Positions 58,794 to 64,000 of a stretch of DNA of 64,000 bases are shown here, piece after piece. Both the position numbers and the translations under genes were made by a program. The number at the start of each line of letters is the position of its first letter. Within the stretch, counting starts at the first letter, position 1. Source of the stretch: Acidovorax carolinensis (GTDB taxonomy: Bacteria; Pseudomonadota; Gammaproteobacteria; Burkholderiales; Burkholderiaceae_C); contig NZ_CP021361.1 in assembly GCF_002157145.1 (NCBI RefSeq), forward strand, positions 3,991,501-4,055,500, written 5' to 3'. The notes under the pieces were generated by a model. The model was not told where the DNA came from. It did no database searches and worked only from the letters and a program-made list of their open reading frames with translations.

Positions 58794-60488
58794 CTAGCGC
58801 GCCACCGCCAGCCCCGCGCCATGCCCGCGCGTGAAGGCTTCTTCAAACACCGAATAGCCCGACCAGTCGCTGTGCGCAAAGGCCAGGCGTGCGGTGGTGG
58901 GCGTCGGGAGCCAGGCGGCGCGCTCACCATTTGATAGCTGTTTGCGCTTATCTGGCAGGGGTTGAAGGCCAATCTGGCTTAAAAACCCCAGCACACCCGG
59001 CGTGGGAATGGACATGGCGTGACCGTAACGGGTGATGTCCACGCGCGTGGCGCGGCGCCGCAGGTCGGGGTGGGGCACGCTCAAGGCGGCCAGCGTGGCG
59101 TTGGCCCAGTGCGTCCAGGGCTGGGTGGCCAGTTGCTCGCGGCCCTGCGGCACATCGCCCAGCGCCTGGTAGTAGCTCAGCACCGTGGGGCCGGCGAGCA
59201 CGGCGCGCGGGTCCAGGCGCTGGTGGCCGGCGTCCACATAGCCCAGGCCACCCGGGTTGGCATCGCCATAGAGCACGTTGTCCCACGCGGGCGCGGCGCC
59301 GGGGCGGTCGGCCAGCGGTGCGTCGATGTGGATGTTGGCCACCAGCCACGGCGCCCACGACAGGCGCCGCGCGGCCTCGCGCAAAAAGGCGGGCGGGCCC
59401 TGCACCACACGCGCCGCCATGAACACCGGCAGCGCCACGATGCAGCGCTGCGCCTGCCAGCGCTCCATGCTGTCGGTGGCATGGTTGAAGGCGTCCACCT
59501 GCACGCCACGGCGGCCCTCGGTGATGCGCAGCACGCTGCAGCCCGTGCGCAACTGGCCCCCGTCGTGCAGCGGCGCGGCCAGGCGCTGGGTGAGCCAGCC
59601 GTTGCCCTCGGGCCAGGTGAGAACGCCCTCGCGGTCTTCGGCGGCGGCCTCGCCCGGCGCATGAAAGCCGTGGCGGCTGGCAAAGTAGTGGATGCCGGCC
59701 CAGGCCGACACGCGCGCCGTGCCCGCGCCATAGTCGTCGCGGCAGCAGTAGTCGAGGTACCAGCGCAGGCGCGGGTCATCCAGCCCCTCCTGGTCCAGCC
59801 ATGCAGCAAAAGTCATAGCATCTAGCGTTTGATGGGTGGGCGCTAGTGGCCGTTTTGCATCCAAACCCTTGAGCATGGGCATGGTGAAGCGCGCGGCCTT
59901 GCCCAGCGCCTGCACCCGCTCGGCAAAGCGCCGGTACTGCGCCAGCGTGGCCTCGCCCACGCCCTGCACGGGCAGCAGGCCCTCTTGCCACTCGCCCTCG
60001 AAGAACAGGCGCTCCTGCGGGCTGTGGGCCAGGTGGCGCTCGTCGTATTGCCAGCGCCCGGCCACGCGCTGGCGCAGGCCCAGTTCTTCCAGCAGGTCTT
60101 GCACCTCGCGCGCGTCGTCGCCGGGCACGGGCAGGTAATGCGCGCCCAGCGGGCAGGCGATGCCGTTGACCTGGCCGCCGCGGCTGTTGCCGCCCGGCTG
60201 GTCTTCCAGCTCCAGCAGGGCAAAGTCATCCACGCCCGCCAGCCGCAGCGAGCGCGCCGCCGCCAGCCCGGCCACGCCGCCGCCCGCAATCACCACCTGC
60301 GCGCGGCGCACCACGGCGGGCGCGGGCAGGGTGCCCGTGGCCAGCAGGTCGCGCAGGGCATGGCCGCGCGCCATGTCGATGCCAGTGAAGCCGCCTTCGA
60401 GCGTGCGCGGCGCCCGGTCGCAGCCCGACGACAGCACGGACATGGCTGCCGAGGCGGCTGCGGTGGCAAGAAAGTGGCGGCGTTGCAT
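58794..60488 (-). CDS. FAD-dependent amine-oxidase-like oxidoreductase with Tat/lipoprotein signal
   Basis: 564 residues from ATG 60488. The N-terminus MQRRHFLATAAASAAMSVLSSGC has a twin-arginine motif and a lipobox-like SSGC, so it is probably exported folded and perhaps lipid-anchored. FAD-binding VVIAGGGVAGLAAARSLRLAG follows near residue 65, then QPGGNSRGGQVNGIACPLGAHYLP. Two family-1 repeats are translated within the protein (near residues 207-226 and 501-519). It is encoded 145 bases after a membrane-bound spermidine-synthase-like gene, so a role in polyamine oxidation is plausible but unproven. Confidence 0.85.
   Translation of the reverse strand: MQRRHFLATAAASAAMSVLSSGCDRAPRTLEGGFTGIDMARGHALRDLLATGTLPAPAVVRRAQVVIAGGGVAGLAAARSLRLAGVDDFALLELEDQPGGNSRGGQVNGIACPLGAHYLPVPGDDAREVQDLLEELGLRQRVAGRWQYDERHLAHSPQERLFFEGEWQEGLLPVQGVGEATLAQYRRFAERVQALGKAARFTMPMLKGLDAKRPLAPTHQTLDAMTFAAWLDQEGLDDPRLRWYLDYCCRDDYGAGTARVSAWAGIHYFASRHGFHAPGEAAAEDREGVLTWPEGNGWLTQRLAAPLHDGGQLRTGCSVLRITEGRRGVQVDAFNHATDSMERWQAQRCIVALPVFMAARVVQGPPAFLREAARRLSWAPWLVANIHIDAPLADRPGAAPAWDNVLYGDANPGGLGYVDAGHQRLDPRAVLAGPTVLSYYQALGDVPQGREQLATQPWTHWANATLAALSVPHPDLRRRATRVDITRYGHAMSIPTPGVLGFLSQIGLQPLPDKRKQLSNGERAAWLPTPTTARLAFAHSDWSGYSVFEEAFTRGHGAGLAVAR
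58931..58984 (+). repeat. Family-1 interspersed repeat, copy I (inside FAD oxidoreductase)
   Basis: TTGATAGCTGTTTGCGCTTA, TCTGGCAGGGGTTGAAGGCC, AATCTGGCTT. On the coding (minus) strand it gives about GLQPLPDKRKQLSN. Confidence 0.65.
59811..59867 (+). repeat. Family-1 interspersed repeat, copy J (inside FAD oxidoreductase)
   Basis: GTCATAGCATCTAGCGTTTG, ATGGGTGGGCGCTAGTGGCC, GTTTTGCATCC. On the coding strand it gives about DAKRPLAPTHQTLDAM. Confidence 0.65.
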
Positions 60489-60549
60489 GGCGTCAGTATC
60501 TTTCAGGCCGCATGATGCACGCGCTCGAAGAAACTGGCGCGGCCAAAGC

Positions 60550-60630
60550 CAGCAAACGCCGCGCAAGGGCCGCCCCGCCGCGCTGGCGTTGTCCCCCTGC
60601 GGGGAAGACGCGAAGCGGCTCAGGGGGGTA
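60550..60630 (-). repeat. GC-rich repeat (family 2, reverse orientation)
   Basis: Plus strand: AGCAAACGCCGCGCAAGGGC, CGCCCCGCCGCGC, TTGTCCCCCTGCGGGGAAGA and CGCGAAGCGGCTCAGGGGGG. It ends just before the stop of the spermidine-synthase-like gene. Confidence 0.65.
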
Positions 60631-60632
60631 TC

Positions 60633-62174
60633 TCAATGTTTTCCCCACTCGCGCTCATAGGTGTGCACCAGCGCCTGGTTGGACAGGCGGTTCACCTCGG
60701 CGGGCACGCGCGCCATGTCGAGCGGAAAGTCAAACAGCAGGGGCAGCGTGCCGGCGCTCAGAAACTGCAGCCCCGCAGGCAGCGCCTCGGGCAGGCGCCA
60801 GGGGCGGCGGCTGGCGATGACGAAGCCCCACTCGCCAAAGCTGGGCACATGGGCGTGGTAGGGCGCCGTGCGCAGACCCACCGATTCGATGGTCTGCACC
60901 ACGGTCCAGAAGCTTTGCCGCGCCACCAGGGGCGAGGTGGTCTGCACCACGGCATAGCCGCTGGCGCTCAGGCGCTGCTCCAGCAGGGCGTAGAAGCTGT
61001 TGGTGTAGAGCTTGCCGATGGAAAAATTGGTGGGGTCGGGGAAGTCAACCACGATCACATCGAAAAGGTCATCGGTGTCCTGCAGCCACTGAAACGCGTC
61101 GGTGTTGACGACATGCACCTTGGGGTTGGCCAGCGCCCCGCCGTTCAGGCGCGTCAGCGTTTCATGCTGGCTGAACAGCCGCGTCATGGCCGGGTCCAGC
61201 TCGACCAGCGTGACCGATTCGACAGAGGGGTATTTGAGGATCTCGCGCACCGCCATGCCGTCGCCGCCGCCCAGCACCGCCACCTTCTTGGGCGCGCCAT
61301 GCGCCGCCATGGCCGGGTGCACCAGGGCCTCGTGGTAGCGGTATTCATCGCGCTCGGCGAACTGCAGGTTGCCGTTGAGGAACAGCCGGTGGCCCTGCTT
61401 GCCTTGGGTGACCACGATGCGCTGGTAGGGCGAAGCTGCGGTAAAGACAATGCGGTCCTGGTAGAACTTGTCTTCGGCAAAGCTGGTGATCTGCTCGGCC
61501 CCCACCAGCGCGGCCAGCAGCAAGCCCAACACCATCACGCAGGCCGCCACATGCGCGCGCAGGCGGCGCAGCTCCCAGCGAAACAGCCACACCGCCCACA
61601 GCGCCACCAGCGCATTCATCAGGCCAAACAGCAGCCCCGTGCGGATCAGCCCCAGCTGCGGCACCAGCAGCAGCGGAAACGCCAGCGACACGGCCAGCGC
61701 GCCCAGGTAGTCGAACGTGAGCACCTGCGAAACCAGGTCTTTCAGCGCCACGTTGCGCTTCAAGATGCGCATGACCAGCGGAATCTCGAGGCCGACGAGC
61801 GTGCCCACCACCAGCACCATGCCATACAGCAGGAAGCGAAACGCCCCCGGCGCATAAGCGTTGGCGATGAAGAGCGTGGCTGGCAGCGCCCCACCGATCA
61901 GCGCCACCAGCAATTCGATGCGCAGGAAATGCGCCGGCAGCTGCCGCTCGAAATAGCGTGACAGCCACGAGCCCACGCCCATGGCAAACAGATAGGTGCC
62001 GATGATGGTGCTGAACTGCAGCACCGAGTCGCCCAGCAAATACGACGCCAGCGCGCCCGCCGCCAGCTCGTAGAGCAGTCCGCAGGCCGCCACCACGAAC
62101 ACGCTGGCGAGCAGGGCGATGTCGATGGGGCGGGCGCCGCCGGGTGGCGCCCCAGGCGCGGTGGCAGGTGTCAT
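60633..62174 (-). CDS. Membrane-bound spermidine-synthase-like (polyamine aminopropyltransferase) protein
   Basis: 513 residues from ATG 62174. Seven or so N-terminal helices (about 20-215; ASVFVVAACGLLYELAAGAL, YLFAMGVGSWLSRYFERQLP) precede a soluble spermidine-synthase domain with LFLNGNLQFAERDEYRYHEAL, VAVLGGGDGMAVREILKYP, the acidic LVELDPAM, and DVIVVDFPDPTN. This build is known for bacterial membrane-linked aminopropyltransferases; activity is inferred. Its ATG overlaps the stop of the Res gene (ATGA, 62171-62174), and the FAD oxidoreductase lies downstream, so the three probably share a transcript. Confidence 0.88.
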   Translation of the reverse strand: MTPATAPGAPPGGARPIDIALLASVFVVAACGLLYELAAGALASYLLGDSVLQFSTIIGTYLFAMGVGSWLSRYFERQLPAHFLRIELLVALIGGALPATLFIANAYAPGAFRFLLYGMVLVVGTLVGLEIPLVMRILKRNVALKDLVSQVLTFDYLGALAVSLAFPLLLVPQLGLIRTGLLFGLMNALVALWAVWLFRWELRRLRAHVAACVMVLGLLLAALVGAEQITSFAEDKFYQDRIVFTAASPYQRIVVTQGKQGHRLFLNGNLQFAERDEYRYHEALVHPAMAAHGAPKKVAVLGGGDGMAVREILKYPSVESVTLVELDPAMTRLFSQHETLTRLNGGALANPKVHVVNTDAFQWLQDTDDLFDVIVVDFPDPTNFSIGKLYTNSFYALLEQRLSASGYAVVQTTSPLVARQSFWTVVQTIESVGLRTAPYHAHVPSFGEWGFVIASRRPWRLPEALPAGLQFLSAGTLPLLFDFPLDMARVPAEVNRLSNQALVHTYEREWGKH

Positions 62175-64000
62175 GCCAACACCGTATCGAGCTGCTGCGC
62201 CAGGCTCTTGCCGTCTTGCTGCCGGGTCAGCCAGCCAAATACGGCTTTGCCCGCGCTGGCCTGGGCCCACAGCGCACCGACCTGGCTCTTTTCAATTTCA
62301 TAAGGGTCGCTCAGCAAATGCGCCCCCTTGTATTCGAGCAAGGCCACACGGCCATCGACCAGCTCGGCCACAAAGTCGGCAAAAAACCGGCCGCGCGACG
62401 TGGGCAGGGCAAAGCCGCAGGGCGCGGTGTCGAGGTTGCGCACCCATTGCTTGACCTGGGGGTGGCGGTCGATCAATTGCGCGCACTGAAACTCTTCGCC
62501 GCCGTCTTTCAGGTCGGCCAGCACGGCAAAGTAATGCCGCGTGAACTGGTAGCGCCCGCTGTAGCGCGACGCCACCGGTGCCGGGTAGCGGCCCGGCTCA
62601 AACACATGGGGCCGGGCCCAGTCGCTCTCGACCAACCATGCGCCCGCCTGGCCGTTTTGCAACACCAGCTGCCGAAACTGCCGCGTGGCCGCCTGGTCGC
62701 GCAGATCGCCCACATGCAGCGCGATGCACCGGGCCAACTGAAACCGCGCCTGCGCCAGCACCACCAGCGGCAGGCCGCAGGCGTGCAGCTGGTGATTCAC
62801 CACGGCCGCCAGAAAAGCGCGGCGCTGCGACTGGGTGGTGCCCGCCAGCGGCGCGTGCAGCGCCTTGTGCAGCGACTGGTCCAGCCAGCGCACCAGCGTG
62901 TCGGCGGTGATGCTGCTGGCGCCGTAGTCCATGGCCATTTGCTGCACATCGATGGGGCGCAGCGTCACGCGTGCGTCCTTCACGTCGATCTCGATCACGT
63001 TCGACTCTTGCACCACATGAAAACCGGGCAGCTGCACGGCCTGGGGGCTGAGCAGGTCCAGCTCCACCGTGCCCAGCACCGCGCCCTGCTCCAGCGGCCA
63101 CAGCGGCGCCTGTGCGTCGGTGCGGTAGGCCAGGGTGGGCACGGGCGCAAAGGGCACGCCGCGCGATGCGGGCGCCACGCTGGCCGCCACCAGCGCGTTG
63201 TGCTGGGCCACCTGCTCGCGCAGCTGCTCCTGCTTTTTGGCACCGCGCACCTGGGCCAGCATCAGCGCCTCGGTGCTGGCCTCGATGTGGCCCGCCACCA
63301 CCACCTGCGCGGCGCCCGCAATGGTTTGCTGCTGTACACCGGGCACCGCCAGCAGCTCGGGCGTGGCCGCAATCGCTTCAAAATTGGTAGCTATCAGCGC
63401 TTGAGGGGCGGGCGCTAAAGGCGAATTTTGTTCATATTCTTCGCCAAACAGCGGGTAGCTCGAAGGCGGCGCCAGCATCGACGCCACATCCAGCGCCTCG
63501 AACCCCATGTGCTGGATCAGGCGATCTGCCAGCGCGTGCGCCGCCGCAGAAAACTCCGCTGCGCACACATGGGCATAGGCGCGGTTGAGCGCCTCGCGCC
63601 CGCGCCGGCGGGCATGCGGCATGCGCAGCACCCGGCCCAGCAACTGCTCCACCGCCGTGGCGCTGGTCAGCTTTTGCAGGCTGCACAGCACATAGGCAAA
63701 CGGGCAGTCCCAGCCCTCGCGCAGCGCCTGCACGGTAATCACAAAGCGCACCGGGCAATGGCGCGCCGCCAGGTCGATGTCGTCCAGCCCGCGCTGGGTG
63801 CCCGTGGCCACCACGATCTGGTTGTCTGGCAGGTTGAGCTCGTTGACCAGATAGTCGCGCAGCTTCTCGGGCGGCATTTCGTCGCCCACGTTCTGCGCCT
63901 GAAACAGCACGATGGGCCGCACATAACCGTGGCCCTCGGCCTCGTCCTTCAGTGCCTCGGCCTCCAGCTTGCGCTGCGTCTGCACCGCGCCAAACACGGC
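62171..64000 (-). CDS. Type III restriction Res-like helicase-nuclease (C-terminal part, 5' end off the window)
   Basis: The frame is open to the right edge, so only about the last 609 codons are visible. Near the visible start, VRPIVLFQAQNVGDE and FVITVQALREGWDCPFAYVLCSLQKLTSATAVEQLLGRVLRMP form the last SF2 helicase motifs typical of Res subunits. Near the C-terminus GRFFADFVAELVDGRVALLEYKG carries a PD-(D/E)xK-type nuclease core. A family-1 repeat (63378-63437) is translated in the middle. The first helicase motifs and any mod gene lie outside. It overlaps the spermidine-synthase-like gene by 4 bases. Confidence 0.85.
   Translation of the reverse strand, partial: AVFGAVQTQRKLEAEALKDEAEGHGYVRPIVLFQAQNVGDEMPPEKLRDYLVNELNLPDNQIVVATGTQRGLDDIDLAARHCPVRFVITVQALREGWDCPFAYVLCSLQKLTSATAVEQLLGRVLRMPHARRRGREALNRAYAHVCAAEFSAAAHALADRLIQHMGFEALDVASMLAPPSSYPLFGEEYEQNSPLAPAPQALIATNFEAIAATPELLAVPGVQQQTIAGAAQVVVAGHIEASTEALMLAQVRGAKKQEQLREQVAQHNALVAASVAPASRGVPFAPVPTLAYRTDAQAPLWPLEQGAVLGTVELDLLSPQAVQLPGFHVVQESNVIEIDVKDARVTLRPIDVQQMAMDYGASSITADTLVRWLDQSLHKALHAPLAGTTQSQRRAFLAAVVNHQLHACGLPLVVLAQARFQLARCIALHVGDLRDQAATRQFRQLVLQNGQAGAWLVESDWARPHVFEPGRYPAPVASRYSGRYQFTRHYFAVLADLKDGGEEFQCAQLIDRHPQVKQWVRNLDTAPCGFALPTSRGRFFADFVAELVDGRVALLEYKGAHLLSDPYEIEKSQVGALWAQASAGKAVFGWLTRQQDGKSLAQQLDTVLA
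63378..63437 (+). repeat. Family-1 interspersed repeat, copy K (inside res)
   Basis: AAAATTGGTAGCTATCAGCG, CTTGAGGGGCGGGCGCTAAA, GGCGAATTTTGTTC. On the coding (minus) strand it gives about NSPLAPAPQALIATN. Confidence 0.65.

Overview
The window is high-GC chromosomal DNA of a betaproteobacterium, most likely a member of the Comamonadaceae (Acidovorax-like). The basis is gene content and order (yajC-secD-secF, dprA/LysM divergent from def-fmt, azlCD, pgk-pyrF, uvrA/ssb), the Bug-type solute-binding protein, and two short repeat families of the kind seen in that family. All function calls come from reading motifs and recalled family knowledge; no database search was run.

Layout. 1-6234: end of a YhdP-like gene, a nitrilase-superfamily amidase, a PAS histidine kinase/FixJ-type regulator pair, an OmpA-domain lipoprotein, a tiny membrane ORF and mltA. 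6376-12519: an MFS exporter with a C-terminal monooxygenase-like domain and an Lrp/AsnC regulator, divergent from a fused indolepyruvate:ferredoxin oxidoreductase. 12816-18568: yajC-secD-secF and a DUF1631 gene. 18606-24480: dprA and a LysM protein divergent from def, a lipoprotein, fmt and azlCD. 24656-30976: pgk, pyrF, a MITE-like element, an EamA transporter, a thioesterase and a chemoreceptor behind an FNR-type site. 31072-36206: uvrA, a YajR-like MFS transporter and ssb. 36650-44373: cellulose genes bcsA-bcsB-bcsS facing bcsZ, which is translationally coupled to mnmA. 44619-47798: a PLD nuclease/SF2 helicase/DUF3427 protein. 47824-52715: a LysR regulator and a tricarballylate (tcuAB) operon with a Bug-type binding protein. 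52773-54060: a Nudix hydrolase and riboflavin synthase. 54319-58712: two periplasmic or lipid-anchored phosphatase-like genes, each behind a Pho-box-like site, with a GNAT gene between. 58794-64000: an FAD oxidoreductase, a membrane-bound spermidine-synthase-like protein and the C-terminal part of a type III restriction (Res) helicase-nuclease running off the right edge.

Two themes stand out. First, an approximately 60-bp interspersed repeat (11 copies seen) and a GC-rich repeat family (at least 7 units) lie between genes and also inside genes. Five copies of the first are inside or at the end of reading frames (fmt, tcuA, the FAD oxidoreductase twice, res) and are translated. One GC-rich copy interrupts fmt. 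Second, five genes (secD, dprA, fmt, the YajR-like transporter and ssb) are each out of frame by exactly one missing C or G in a homopolymer run. This looks like systematic base-calling error rather than gene decay.

The best candidates for less-described biology are the translated repeat, the stand-alone PLD-helicase-DUF3427 protein, and a cellulose locus that has bcsS but no visible bcsC.
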